From positions 8,490,001 to 8,554,000 of the forward strand of contig WPIO01000012.1 in NCBI GenBank assembly GCA_009760855.2: a DNA stretch of 64,000 nucleotides, read 5' to 3'. Origin of the DNA: Cristatella mucedo (Eukaryota; Bryozoa; Phylactolaemata; Cristatellidae). Shown here one piece after another: positions 9,241-22,233 of this stretch (positions within the stretch are counted from its first letter, which is position 1; each line of letters begins with the position of its first letter). Both the position numbers and the translations under genes were made by a program. The notes beneath the pieces are model-generated. The model was not told the DNA's origin. It saw nothing but the letters and a program-made list of their open reading frames with translations, and made no database searches.

Positions 9241-12235
9241 ACTCAAAGGTTGGCGTTATAAACCAGCCAGATTATCACTGCCTGAATATTATTCGCACTT
9301 CCTGAATTATAACGGAATATGGACTGGTTCATGGCGAAATCTTGCCTAGGGTGGCTTAAACAACGTGGTTCGTGCAATAGTCAAGTCGGCGGTGTCCTAG
9401 GCTCTGAACCAGGCAGTTGAGTTGTGCTCGGCGCTTAAAATGGCGAGTTTTAAGCTATAACTTGTGCTGGACACCTTTAGCACTCTGTGGCTGTCTAGTC
9501 GGCTATTCCACACGACGAACATGGCCTTATTATGAAGCGGGCACTTGCTGTTACTGCAGCGCTCAGCCACCGTCGGAATACCTCCGCGTATCGAGGCAGC
9601 CTCGCCGACCAATTAGCCGAACTGTAGAGCTAAGGCTCCGCCGGTATGTTTTAGCGCATCTGCAAAGAATAGCATCGTGATGAGTGTAGTGTTTTTGGCC
9701 CTAAGGGCGTTGATTTTTTTTGCCGCTACAACACGTTTGTGACACAACTACGTAGTAGACCCGAGTGACTTATTATGCGCTTTTGCATGCTGGCCTAAGC
9801 GTGATCCCACGCCGGTCATTTACCCAAGCGTGCTGCCTGTCTTGAATGAGTTACAAGTGCCCGCATAGAGATTTGGTTATCTTCCAATTCCATACAAATG
9901 ACCGATCGTCATAACTATGATTCAAGACGCCTTTTAATAAATGAAGCTCTGTGGGAGAGATTATCTCGAGGCCTGCTCCCTTGCTTCGATTGCTGATTGC
10001 CTACGCAAACGCTCGAGAATAGCTGGCTTTTATTAATTAACGCACACATCTCGAAGCCATATTGTAGATGCTTACATGTTAGCAATTGTTTAACCTAAGC
10101 CATTATCGTTTATTGTAACTAGCCTGCAGATTTGAGGTGAAGCTTTACCGTGTCGTAGAGCTCTGACAAAGAGATCCCTCTAACTGCAATCTCTGAGTAA
10201 GAGTAAGCTTGCTTTACAAATCCTAGAGAGCTTTTGGTTACACATTACAAATCTGCACTCTGGCCGTGGGAGAGTTATTTTTTTATCAAGATACCGTTGT
10301 CAAGGTCATTGATTAAATTCTGCAGTTATTCTTGAAGATTCATGCTGTGTTCTTTACCATATAGATAGGTATAACAATTCAATTGTGCAAGCCTTTTGTA
10401 AGTTCAATAGATCAAGACATCCTTTTGTATTTGAAAACAATGCTGATGAAGTTCATCACTCACCTTTGATGTAACCCGACAAAAATCAGATTTGGTGTGA
10501 CCTCCAAACTTTAGCCAGCCTGTTATTATCCAAGTTCAACCCGCATGGTTAAGGAAGGAGTAGCAACTTTCTTAAAAAACTGGTTTTGGTGGCGACTGTC
10601 GATGCCTCCTACTAGACTCAGTTTAGAGGTCGGGCTTAAAAACTGCTCCAATGCCGCAGCTCATCTACTGTTTTGAAGGCTACTCTACTACCTGAGGCAA
10701 GTAATGCGTGGCCGTACTGCTCAGCATATGGAATTTATCGGGCTCGCCATTTTTTGCTGAGGAAAATTATGAAGTTGTCATACATGCTTTGCGAAGTCAA
10801 TTTTTATAGTTATGCATTTCATGGGCATTGTTATGCCACTAAAACTACCAGCAGCATTATATGAAAGTAGTGGAAAGTAGATCAGTGAGGGCTCAATTTT
10901 ACATAATTAATCAAAGTACGCTTCGAGGACGTGGCGATCGCGTGATATCTCAATATAAATTTATTGTCGAAGCTTGTAAATTGCTAGCGGACACTGAGCT
11001 ACGTTTTCCCCAATAATGGCTGTCATTGATTATTCTTACCTTTGCCAAGTCGAACCTTTCTGGAACCAGCAAGTAACTCTTTCAATAAGGTTTAGTTGCA
11101 CATATCAGCTCTTTTTCACAAGCACCTTATTCAAACCTATTGGAAAAAAGATCTGCATCTGCAATTTGTCTGTAATGTATGCATTGTGTTCAGTGGATCG
11201 AATTGCATTGACACTTTGAGCCCCGTACTCCACGTTTCAGCAAATCAGACTGTAACATTTCTTTTCAGAATACTCTCACTATAATTTCTCTCCTCAAGTT
11301 TCTTTGAAATGAAAGTGCTTGCTCGTTTTAGTCCTTTAACCAGATTGCAACTTGCGATGCTTTTTTTTCTAGAGACCTACGGTCTATATTTCTATTGCTA
11401 CCTACGCCAGGCTTTGCTCTACTTTAGTTTGGGGCACAAGGCTCAACTTAATTTTTCAATGTATCTTAAGCAGGCTAGGTGATTTCCCCTTAACTTAGAA
11501 ATTAAACTTTCGCACTAATTTTATTATCCGAGTCAACAAAGTCTGCTGCGTGATACAGAATAACGTTTGACGAGTGATACTTGCCATTACATGCAAACCT
11601 TATAGAAGCGATATATACACAAGTCGCATTGAAAACCGCAGCAAATGTTCTTACGGCCCAGGGATGTAGATAGGAAATCGCGACGCTAGAAGTCTTAACC
11701 TTGACCTTGCATAACCAAATGAATAACAGCTGGTCACAATTACTTCTGGTTTAAGAGCCAAGCCCAACAGGATCTTGCACTAGACTTCAGTTGCATGCAG
11801 CTTTTATATAATGACTGTATCATTTGATTACCGATAATTCAACAAATGCCCCATACTTTTCATGTCATTAAAATGCCTTTAACAAGCACTGAATTGTATT
11901 TCGCTACGATGACAAACCGATATCTTGAAGCGAAGATAAACAGTCCCAGAGGAATTCTGGTCTGCTTAATTGAAAAAACAATCAACTTCCATTATAGTTG
12001 GACGGCCATTTAAGGAAGTATCCTTGAAAGTTGAAATGTCATACCTATACAAAAGACACCTTGGAATACCCAGACAACTAGTTACGGTGTTGACGGTGAT
12101 ATTAGTTGCTTAACTAAAATAAACCCGTGACTGCTTCCTGATTCAGGAGTTCATTTAGTGTTGTGAGAATAGAAATTTCTGTAGAGGTACACCATGTCAG
12201 ACTGATTTTCATTGCTACTACGTGTGCGAAGGTAT
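9241..12235. other. Long intergenic stretch, nothing recognised
   Basis: Apart from a GC-richer patch at about 9.43-9.66 kb (open on both strands but unlike any family I know), this is AT-rich sequence with short frames. I see no exon with good splice sites and recognisable protein, and no RNA gene. Confidence 0.4.
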
Positions 12236-12239
12236 ACTA

Positions 12240-12350
12240 GAGATATACGGGCTTCAATATCTTACTTCGTTATCAACGCACTGACTCTTCCAGCTCACGG
12301 GCTCGAGTCCTGCAGCAGCCAATCCTTGATTGCCTATTACAAGCATGATC
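12240..12350 (+). mobile_element. tRNA-like SINE remnant
   Basis: A single B-box-like GGGCTCGAGTCC at about 12299 is followed by a CCAATCC-type body resembling the elements at 17475 and 39530. The A-box is eroded. Confidence 0.35.
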
Positions 12351-12563
12351 GATCGCCGCTAAGAATTTTCTGTCTGTTGCGTAAATGAGGCTTCTAAATC
12401 AGTTGACCATTTCTTAATTTCATTGTCTAATGCGAATTCCCGAATCTAGTGCCCACCGTTGTTATCTGTGGCGTCGTTTCAGTGTATTCTGACCAGGAAT
12501 GACCTAACATCCTGTTAGTACAGTTATGCTATATATCTCGATAAATTATAATTTCGCCCATCC

Positions 12564-12684
12564 ACGGAGCTTTTAACTTGTGGACACGATCTTCCAAATC
12601 CGTTTCACAGGGGTCTAAGGCGACCCCTGTAAAAGGGTCGTTCGACCCCCAAAGGGGTCTCGATCCACAGGTTAAGAACCGCTA
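12564..12684. mobile_element. Short hAT-type MITE
   Basis: About 120 bp with imperfect terminal inverted repeats (CGGAGCTTTTAACTTGTGGA at the left; the complement of the right end reads GCGGTTCTTAACCTGTGG). Internal mirrored GGGGTCTAAGGCGACCCC and GACCCCCAAAGGGGTC palindromes are present. The GGTTCTTAACCTGTGGxTCGxGACCCC terminus is a well-known hAT/Charlie-type end. No 8-bp duplication is visible. A short open frame across it is incidental. Confidence 0.55.
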
Positions 12685-12689
12685 CTCTA

Positions 12690-14300
12690 ATCCTTTGGAG
12701 ACCATGCCTTCAGTTCCTATTTGTATACTGTTTCGAAGCTTAGAACGCACTATCGACTGACATCCTGACATCCTCAACTCGACGATATTCAAATTGAAAC
12801 TTAAAAAACTCTCCTCGCCTGATTTGATCCGTTCGTAAAGTGTCTACTTGGCTTTCTTGTGAGTGCTGAGATTCTTTGCCTTATCACTTATTAGTTGATG
12901 TGCTTCCTCTCCAGCACAGTTTATGAGTATAGACAGAGATTTATTTCTCTAATATTTCTTACCAAATGTTTTATTATAACTATTATTGAAGAAGCAATTT
13001 CGTGAAACCAAACAGTAATTTAAAGTACATGGTATTGAACACACAGTTTATTTAAATGAGATAAAAAGGTTACAGTCTGGTAAAAAAAATAATCGTGAGT
13101 TGATACGTCCAAATTTCTTTTCTAGTGGCATCAAAGTATAATAACATTCCATTGCTATATAGTGACACTAAGCCATTCATTTATCTGGAGTTCAACAAAA
13201 ACTAGTGAAAAAGAGGCATGAGAAACGCACAACAGCTGCGTGAAATTTCGTATCTATACTGCAGCATTTAACCTTATTGACTCCCATTTGAACAGTAATA
13301 GAAAATAACCTGCAGACACGCCATTAATGCAAGGTTAGCAGAGCCAACATGAATTCTTTTTCCTGAATTTTTCAAATTTCCTCGTTTTTGAATCTGTAAC
13401 ATGAATGAAATTGTATTGCAATGCATGCTCAGGTAAGCTTCGAGAGATCAGTAAACCTGTATATCTTCGTAGATATATCAATTAATTATCACTACTACAA
13501 CACAGTTGACCTAATGAGACCGTGAATAAGGTGACGATTTTGTCAACCCAAATTTATGTCCTCAACTAGATCAACTGGGCGCTTAAAGGTTCGCTTTTCT
13601 GTTCCGTTAGGGCTGGCAGTAAACTTTCGAGATGAGCAAAATGGCATTCACTCACTGAGGCCTTTTTTTGACGACAAAAAACCGCGTGAAAACTTCTGAA
13701 GTCCACTTCCACCTGACCGTAAGCCATGCAAAAGCGCGAAAGCTTGGAATTTCCGACGGACCAGCAGTATTGCTGCAGGGGTGATAAAATTGAAAATCTC
13801 GCTCTATGAAATGTTTGGTCAATTTAATGCCATGTTGTGCCAAGATTGATCGTGATAAATGGACAAAACTACTGCTTAAAGGACTATTTAACAACACGTG
13901 GGTCAAGAAAGATTTTTAAAAGCAAACTGGAAACAGCTTGAAGTTATATTATACGGAGGAAAGCCCATTTTTCCAAAAACGGAAAGTTGATCGTAATATA
14001 TCAGAAAATATAGGATGCCTTGATTATGCAAGTTGACATTTAAAGCCGAGGCTTTGAGGCCCTGTATTGATTGCCGATGGTATGCGTAGGTAGACGGCCT
14101 CAGTTCGCTCTTTTTTTGAAATTTGGATTTTGCCACTCCGGGACCCTGCAAATCACTAAAGCCTGTGTGAAGTATGAATACAATATATTTTGGTCCACCT
14201 ACATGAATAGCCATGAGACGTATAGAAGAGATAAGCTCACCGAGAAAGAGGTATTGTCATCACAAGACTTTGTTTGGCTCGGTGCCAATGAGCTTTCAGA
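12690..14300. other. Intergenic, nothing recognised
   Basis: AT-rich. Two overlapping minus-strand frames at 13.65-14.21 kb have no recognisable motif. Confidence 0.4.
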
Positions 14301-14304
14301 AATC

Positions 14305-15040
14305 AAATGACGACAAAACCAACCTACCAGTTACAGGCAAACAAAAGTTACTCAGAAAATGATCACCAAGTACAGGCAAAAAATAGTTACTCAGAAACTG
14401 AAAGTCACAGTCTAAAAAAGCATCTTCCGAAGTGACTGGTGGCTAGATGAGCACATCAGCTCCACAGTAAGGTCTGCGTACTTTAACTTGTGTAACTTTG
14501 CAAAAATTCGGGCTCGCTTAGATACCACCGCAGCTAAGCTGGTCCATTCATTCATGAAATTGCCACTAGGCTTCTGTGGCTCACTGCTTGTAGGTTTTGC
14601 TGTGTTAGCACTAAGACACATGCTGTTGCAAACCTTGGCAGATGGGCTTATCTGGAATAAATATCGCAATTGCAACATTACACCCTTGCTACTAATCTTG
14701 ACTGGCTGCCTATCAAGCAACGTACCGACTTCTAGCTTTTAAAACTTCCTTTTAGATACCTCAATCGTCTTGCTCTGCTCTAACGATTTAAATTAGTTTC
14801 ACATCAGGTCTCTATTTGCACCACTAGCTCTTCTACACTGGTCGGTTAGTTGTGCCCCTGACAAATTCCAAATCCCTTGGATACTGTAACTCCAGTTACT
14901 GTGCTACCAAATCATGGAAATCACTAATTACTGATATCACAGCATCTTCTGATTTTTCGATTTTCAAAAGAAGCTAAATACCATCCTGCTCCATGCAGCC
15001 TTTGCTATATCTAAGTGAATCGTTCTTTTGTGTTGATTTG
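14305..15040 (+). mobile_element. LINE-A remnant, sense, heavily decayed
   Basis: It starts inside the RT domain (DDKTNLPVTGK at about 14308) and proceeds in LINE-A order: ISSTVRSAYFNLCNFAKIRARLDTTAAKLVHSFM (in two runs at 14458-14560), and on to the C-terminal region at 14930. Frameshifts and stops are frequent, and the hairpin tail is not preserved. Confidence 0.7.
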
Positions 15041-15044
15041 CATT

Positions 15045-15745
15045 ACGGAACTTCGTACGTAGCAACTAAGGGAAAAGCCGCATGGCTTAGTATGGCTACC
15101 GAACGGACTTTTCCTTCTTTCTTCTGTGCTTTATGATGTGTGAGCGAGTAAGTGCATGTCACTAACCGAGTTCCTACTTACCAGCGGCAGCGAGCACCCT
15201 CTTGCGTGCTTCTGCATTCTTGTCTAAGTATGATTCTCGGGTACTTTTCACTCGTGCCTGAGCAGAATACCTAAGGTATTGTCAATCAATGATGTTTATT
15301 GCTTTCCTTGCAACGAGTTTCGAAATGCCTGAACAGAGATTAAGTTATCCTTGGCACAATAAAAAGTCTCATTATTGTTATTATTGTTTATGCAACCTGG
15401 GAAATATTTTCTTCAAATGCCACTGCTGTAAACACTTCGGCAATTTTATGCAGTGCAACGACGGAATAGTGAAATTAATACTCACTAAATATCAGCTGTT
15501 GCCAGAGAGATATTCTAGCATGCACTATCATGTCCTAGGTACAAACATAGATTGGGGCACATTTCGCAGTGGGAAAAAGCCATACAATTGCAAGAAATCT
15601 GCGTACTGGAGCTTATTTCTCAGGTTTTTATCTCAGGTTTTTATCTCAGGTTTTTTCAAACCGAGATTGGGGTCTCACTTACTTCACTTTCTAGTTGTAC
15701 GATTCGGCTCATCGTGGAGCTAGCCTATTAAAACAAGAACACTTG
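15045..15745. other. Intergenic, one unrecognised frame
   Basis: A 144-codon plus-strand frame at 15289-15723 is Cys/Phe-rich and resembles nothing I know. AT-rich composition and flanking LINE copies make it unlikely to be a gene. Confidence 0.35.
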
Positions 15746-15749
15746 TAAT

Positions 15750-16290
15750 AATAATATAATAATGATAATACCACACTTAATAAAGCGATCTCAAAGAACT
15801 CAATCTCTTTCTAGGCACTTTACATTTGCTGCTAAGGAAAAGCAATCGGATGGTTAGTGGAAGCATGCTTGATAAACAACCAGAGTAAATGCAGTTAGGG
15901 GTGCCACATGCACAGCGTCACCACGCATAAGCACATAAAGAACAAATCACAGGGACTCACTAAATTCTGCCGTAAATAGGTGCGTTTTAAATTTCTTTTT
16001 TAATGTGGTGAAGTCAGGGGATGTCGTGAAGGAAGTCGGGGTGAGTTCCAGGCTTTGGGAGCATACGAACTAAAGCCAAGGTCATCAAAATATTCAAAGT
16101 TTGTACGAGGTATAAGTAAACAGTTAGATTCCGAAAAGCGAGTGGTACAAAGCTTAACCTGGTGGGGTTTTAGATCTGATAGGTAGGCTGGAGCCAAAGA
16201 ATGAAGGGACCTAAGAGTGAGTGACAAAACCTTGAAGTTGATGCGTTGCTTGACTGGTAGCCAGTGCAGAACGGCGAGAAGTGAGTAGAG
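15750..16290 (-). mobile_element. LINE-A 3' end, antisense
   Basis: It begins at an ATAATA tail, followed by the complement of the hairpin (GCGATCTCAAAGAACTCAATCTC) and the 3' UTR. The minus strand then codes the ORF2 C-terminus: LHWLPVKQRINFKVLSLTLR is readable near 16260-16200, with APKAWNS near 16060. Confidence 0.85.
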
Positions 16291-16299
16291 CTCTCGTAG

Positions 16300-18910
16300 A
16301 CAGAGAGAGTACACAAGCGTTTAGTGAATGTGACAGTTCACGAGCGCGAGCTTAATGAGTGCCTCCAGCAATAAAACACCAAGCTAGATTTGATCTTTAT
16401 AAAAGGCTGGTGCCTTCTCAAGTTTCTTATCTCCGCTATTACTCTCATTATTAATGCAACATGAATCGGCATTTTGAAAGCGTGGGCCAAATTGTTATGT
16501 CCTTTTAATATGGTTCGAAAGCTGACGACGGTTGATCGTTCCCAACTCCCTTTTCGGAATGAGCAATCCGAGCATACTTATATTAAGGTGAAAAAATGAA
16601 TTCAATCATAAATTAGACATAAAGGAGCACAAATCGCTGAATATTAGCTCACTTTGATATATCTCTAGCAATGTGAAGTTTTAATACTCGCAAAATTGTT
16701 TAATATCGAGACACAAAAGTAGACGCCTACTTTAACAGTCACATCTGGAAGCCTCAAGCTTAAGGAATTTAAATCCGAATGCTTCAAAAATGGGACGTCG
16801 TTCTCTTACCTGGTTCTCTAATGTTTCAACGCGGCTCCTCGCCGAGTTCGCCTGCACGAGACAAGATAAGCAACATTCACACAACGACCAGTCGCACTGC
16901 CCGCCTCAGGGTCAACGGCTTTAGTGCAATAATAGTATTAAATCGCTGTCAACGCTCAGCGTAATTACTTGCTTTTTGTTTCAGTTGGCCACGCAAGCAG
17001 TCAATAATGTAGCAATAAACTAGGGATAACTTCAAACAGCACCAACAACACCCAACCATGTGGCTACCGCAAAAGCAGGATTTATAACGAGGTATAGCTC
17101 ACGAGAGTTTAATTAGCACGCACGTGAAAGAATCTTAGTTCTAGTGTCGATTGCACGACCTGCTTCTACAATTGAGGGCATCACCCCCTCCCCCAGAAAT
17201 CTGAGGTGAAAGTCTGGCACTCAGCCAATTTGACAGACGTGCAAGCTAAGCGCTTCAAGAACTTAATGTAGAATCTGTCTGCAGAGCGTTCGTGTCGTAG
17301 CGCAGCAGCGGAAATACCAGTAGTATTCATGAAGTAACAGGCTGAAGAGTAAAGCATTCACCTTATGAATAGTTTGAGCCAGGTTTCCTGTCCTGGTAAT
17401 GCCGTAGAGCAACAATTGAGCCAGTGTAAGCTGCCTCCCCCTCGGGTGGTGAGATTCGTGAATTTTACAACCAATGTCGTGGGTTCGAGTCTTGTAGCAG
17501 TTGATTGCTATTGAGTCATGTGATTTTCGTTTGATTTTTAAAACAAAAAGTAATCCTTGCCATGCAGTTGGTTCGAACCAAAGATGCACGCGACTGAAAA
17601 AAATATAAATGCATAATTCTTTTCCTTGTCAGCTATTCTTCCTCGTCAGCGCTCTTCTACGAGTCTACAGCAGATGACTAGTAATTATTCTCTCATTTGC
17701 TGCAGACGAGTCTGGCTCTCCATTGAACAACTAGCAGTGGCCTAAAAATTGGTGGGTGGGTGAGGTTCCCCGCTTTCTTCACTTACCACTTTTGAGCTTT
17801 AGCTGCGTGACTTAAGGCATGCGTCACACCTTAGCAGTGAGCCGTAACCTCCATACAGTGCTACAGCTGGCTAGTATCTCAAGTTGCTGATGGTACTTCC
17901 ACCGTCCACCTTCACCCCCAGCAAACTCATCTCCTTGCATATTTGTTCTAGCTGGCCTGCAAGAAAATTCAGGCAGCCAGCCTACTAGATCTATCTGCGA
18001 TTACGACTGAAAGATTTTTTATCTGTTTCCAGCGACCAAGCGAAAAATGTGTGTGCCTTTCAAGGCATTATTCTCATTTAAAAATGTGACCCGTGCCATT
18101 TTGTGCGTTAATTTATATAAAAACATACTACTACGTATGCCTACTGCCAGCTTTGGGCTAGCTTACTACATAAAAAACTAGCTCAGCAGTTGGTTAAGGG
18201 TAATCAACCTATCAGGTTTACTTCGACGACTGATTCTGTAACTACACGAATACCTTCTTCTGCAGTGCACACATTATCACGATTTTCTTCACCGTATTCA
18301 GGCCCCCACCGTACACGAGAAGAACTTCAGAAGAATCGCAAGTAGCCAACTGAGACACTTATTCTCTCTGGATTTTACGTTTGACAAGCTCTTTTGGAGT
18401 CAACCAGTATCAATGAGGCTAGTATTGCATCGCATCCCACTTTCATTCCATGTTTCCGGTAGTAGCAGAGTGATCATTCAAGACCGAGCAAGCCATAAAT
18501 AAATCGGCGATTGAAGCAGCCCCTTGCAAATGATTGCAGGTGCCCCGAATTGGTCTAAATTTTGCACTCGAGGGACACCACCTTCGGTAGCTTGAAATCC
18601 AGTATATCATTCAGCTAGTGATTTAATCTTGATTTGCTTCACGTTGAGCTGATTATACATAAACCTCTGGGTATATCGACTAGAAGTATTACCAAAATTG
18701 AGAAACTTTTTTTGGGACAAATTTACAAAAAGTGTATACAAATCTTGCTAAATCTAATTGAATTTTGAACCATAAAATTCCGCAAACGGAAGTAGGATAC
18801 ATAACTTTACATTGGTGCGAACAGTTCATGCGGATTTTGTACTTGTTATGTTATGCCCCAACTCTTTTACCGGAAAAATGCCTCAAGTTTAAAGTGCTCT
18901 GTAAAAGCCT
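16300..18910. other. Intergenic or intronic; one tRNA-like remnant
   Basis: A GGGTTCGAGTCTTG B-box-like motif at about 17477 marks a decayed tRNA-derived SINE (about 17420-17500, plus). No other repeat or gene is recognised. Confidence 0.4.
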
Positions 18911-18913
18911 CAC

Positions 18914-18961
18914 CTGTTCACGCTGCTCTGCAAGTAACTCCGTGACTCTCTGTACCGCTGC
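18914..18961 (-). CDS. Candidate 48-nt internal exon, unknown gene
   Basis: On the minus strand a strong pyrimidine-rich acceptor (CTTTTTCGGTTTTCACAG) is followed by 48 open bases and a good donor (CAG|GTGAGG). In one frame it reads AAVQRVTELLAEQREQ, a plausible amphipathic or coiled-coil segment. A second frame is also open, so phase is undecided. It does not continue in phase from the membrane-protein exon at 22234-22372 without a missing exon. It is called from splice signals and composition; the gene is not recognised. Confidence 0.3.
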
Positions 18962-19234
18962 CTGTGAAAACCGAAAAAGATAGTTTCGAAATAAACTCAT
19001 GACTTTTATGCAGTTTGCGGTACATCGTTTCAATAAAATGCCCTTTCAGCACAGTTTTGATTAGTAAACTACTGGTGGCTTTGCTACTCTAGAACTGCAG
19101 CTTTGCATCAAGGGGTCACAGAAGTAATGCAAATTAATCAACCTAGCTTCAGCATAAAAGGATACAAATTCAACGCTAGGTACGAAAAAAGATTAACAAG
19201 GCTGGAACCGTAACCAGAAACTATAAGTTTGAAG

Positions 19235-19300
19235 TGATGTATCTCACCCTAAGAGAACTGAATCTCAATCCAGGTGCTTTAAAACTCGTTGCAAGAGAAG
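19235..19300 (-). mobile_element. LINE/SINE hairpin tail fragment, antisense
   Basis: A degenerate complement of the shared tail (CCTAAGAGAACTGAATCTC..CCAGGTGCTTTA). A further LINE-A-like scrap follows at about 19625-19710. Between them an open frame (19289-19591) is not recognised. Confidence 0.45.
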
Positions 19301-19739
19301 CGAGAACAAAGTTTTAATGGAAACCTAGGTATCAGGCTTAGACAAGCGTGCACAAGCGCACTGGAAGACACTGGCGGCTGCTGCTGCTGCTTAGTAGGAC
19401 GCCTGCCAAGAAACATAGACTTAGTTATGCACAGCAAGGACTCAAAACGGGCTAGAAAGAAAGTAAAAAAGACAAGTCCGCCGGGGTGCGATGCAAAACC
19501 GCATCGCTTTACAACGTGGGGAATTTCAGTATACGCGTGCACACAAAAGAACGCTCACTATGACCGAGCAAACGCTGTAGAGAGCAGGTAGGGTTTTTTG
19601 CTACTTCCTTAATCCCGGAGATGACATTGCGTCAGTCAGTGGTGAGTTTGAGACTTTCGGAGCAAAAGAACTGAAAGCACGGTCTAAAGACAGAGATTTG
19701 AGTTGTTAAAACATACAGCCCAGCGACTAGAGTCGTAGT

Positions 19740-19845
19740 ATTGGGTGGCGCGATGGGAAATCTAAGGTGAAACCATTCAGATCCCCAGCATTTAGTATTC
19801 GGGGTCTGTTACTTTACCGCTTGAGCTATCGAGACTAGCGTTTTA
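19740..19845 (-). other. tRNA-like A-box remnant
   Basis: The minus strand reads GATAGCTCAAGCGGTAAAG, close to a pol III A-box, but the expected B-box is degenerate (GGGGATCTGAATGG) and no cloverleaf closes. It is probably a decayed SINE head rather than a tRNA gene. Confidence 0.3.
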
Positions 19846-20204
19846 CTACTGTCCAAGTACAGCCTTGTTTTCAGCTATGAAGTCACATGTAATGCCAGCT
19901 CGTTACTCTGGAACTCATTTCTTAGTCAGAGCTTAGCTTGCTAGCAATTCATCAAGAGGGAAAATAAGTCAGCATATTTTTCACTGGAGCTTACCTAGTG
20001 CCTTCAATTCCGCACCATAATGCGATCCGTGACGTTTTTTTTAAAACAGACTAATTTAACCGCATTTAAAAATTTAACTAGTGCATTACTTTAGAGTTGC
20101 ATAAATAAGAAGTACCTACAATTGAGTCAGCCACGCGGTTGTTAGGAGACAATGATTTGAAAAAACTATTTAACGGGGATGAAAATAAATATGACCGCCT
20201 TCAA

Positions 20205-20790
20205 GTCAAGTCAATCAAGTCAGGAGACTTCGTAGGGTCAATCGGGAGTAAGTTCCATGCTTTTAGAGCATGCCAACTAAAGGCACAATCTCCATAAAAC
20301 TTGGTTTGGTATGAGGCAGAGCTAAACAATTTATACATTGTCAAATGACAAAATAGTTAGCTGATTCAACAGCCTCCGCTGTATAGTGGTAGACGAGCCT
20401 TAAAAGGCTGTCACCACCACTCGCACTTGGCAATAAGAATCGCTCACAGTAGGGCTCGAACCCACAATCCGGGTACTGAAGAGCGAGCACCTTACCCCTG
20501 GGTTTATAGCCAGGGGTAAGGTGCAGAGTCAGATGAGCGGTTGGTACGAGGCCTAGCCTGGTGGGAAAGTAGATCGGATAGTTAGGCCGGAGCAAGAGAA
20601 TAGAGCGACCTAAAAGTAAGACATAATAATGTAAAAGTTAAGACACCACATGATTGGCAGCAAGTGCAGATCAGTGAAAAGTGGTGTAATGCGGCATATA
20701 CGACTTTTATGACAGGCAATCCTAGCTGCCAGCCGTTGCACCAACCTCAAACTTTAGCATCTTACTGAGCCAATGAATATTATGTGAGGG
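20205..20790 (-). mobile_element. LINE-A fragment, antisense, split by a SINE
   Basis: The left part (20205-20337) and right part (20528-20790) are consecutive in the LINE-A 3' region. On the minus strand this is the segment before and after the CCACC..TTCCGAA region seen intact at 40860 and 45215. The intervening 190 bp are a SINE-2 copy, which is therefore younger than the LINE. Confidence 0.65.
20338..20528 (-). mobile_element. SINE-2 inserted in LINE-A
   Basis: On the minus strand: B-box-like GGGTTCGAGCCC, a body with GTGGTGACAGCC, and an end CAGCGGAGGCTGTTGAATCAGCTA. It has the same order as the copies at 2250 and 27665. The target-site duplication is not clear. Confidence 0.65.
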
Positions 20791-20794
20791 TCAC

Positions 20795-22230
20795 GGCGTT
20801 AAAGATTGTCTTTTAATAAATTTTGATCTGCCAAATACTAAAATATAACCACTAATCAATGTAAAGTAAAAAAAAAGGTAATTTAAATGTCGTGCTAATA
20901 CAAAGATATATATATTTAGCCAACTATTTCAGATGTATCATGACTTAGTGGCTGTTTGGACTTGACCTCTACAAAAACATTATTTCCGACTCCCGTAGTT
21001 TGCTATTTGTTATGGCAGTGCTAGATTTTGGCCAAACATTATTTCAAGGTCATGATTTAACCTATTAAGTAAAAGCTTGTGCAAGGCAGTGGTTTTTCAT
21101 TGCCTGACTAGTGCCTCTTTCAACACGTGACCCGGGCAGATGTCACCACCTAAACAACGCCCCATCCCCCAGTATTTCATTGGACAATCACATCCACGAT
21201 CCGTAGAGCCACCAAGTACACGAGGCAAAAGTCCGCTGGGTCAAATTCCGTTTGGTCTGGCGTCAATTTCCGGCGCCAGTTTTCGGATTTAAAAACCAAT
21301 CTGTTGAAATTGTAATTACTTCATTTCATTTCTAATACGCTATACGCTAGACGCCGAGTCAGGCTCGTATTCGACGCCCTGCGAAGACTTCCTGTCTGAC
21401 GGGAAATCGGTTTCGCGAGGCTCTCAGAGGCTCTCTATTTTGGGAGCGATCCTGCTGCAGATGGGCGAGTAACGCGAAAGGCTTGCCATGCCACTGCACG
21501 CAAATTTCAGCAGCCGGAGCAGTGGAAGGCAGGCACGGCCTTGTTCGTCGCTCTGACCAATCGTTGAACGCTCACTAGTTCACGATCTCCTGTGTCGGAC
21601 GCCCCGACAGCTCGCTCGCCAGACGCTACAGTAAAATCTCATCATAAAAAGCAGATTGACAACCATTTCGTATACGCAACTCAAAAGAGCTGGCTTAGGA
21701 TGCATTCGCATAACAGCCGATCCATACTTTTTGATACGCCTAAGACTTTGGCGTCAGTTCTCGTGACTGCGATTCGTGAGATAGGCTGACCGAGACAGTA
21801 GCGTAGGCACGGTGCGCACGGACGCCACGCAGCGCGAGAGGTTTTGCATCGCTTGGCCGACAGCTCATTCAGTGCAGATGTCGCACGTAGCTTCGAAGGC
21901 CCGCCGGATTAGCGGCGGACGGCCCACCTGACGAGCGGCGACGAGAGTCACCACGCCCCTGCAGCAAACTGTCCGACCGCCGCTGCCGAGCAGGCGCGAT
22001 ACGCCGCTCGCAGAAAACGCATTTCGCAACACTACCGTGCGCATCATTTGACTGCGAAGCAAATTCACCAATCAGAAAAAGGTGTCGACGGGTCACGTAA
22101 GGCCAGACGGCCATAGCGCGTGAGCCCCGACGGCTTTCGTTCGCAAGGCGTCGCTACCGCTGCGGACGCCACGCAGTAAGTCGCTGGGCGCCCGCGAGGC
22201 AAACGCTTCGCTCTGCGCCGGCGGTAGCGC
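20795..22230. other. Transition into CpG-rich region; no gene recognised
   Basis: AT-rich up to about 21.2 kb, then rising GC and CpG. The overlapping minus-strand frames at 21.87-22.11 kb are products of high GC and show no family resemblance. Confidence 0.35.
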
Positions 22231-22233
22231 TAC

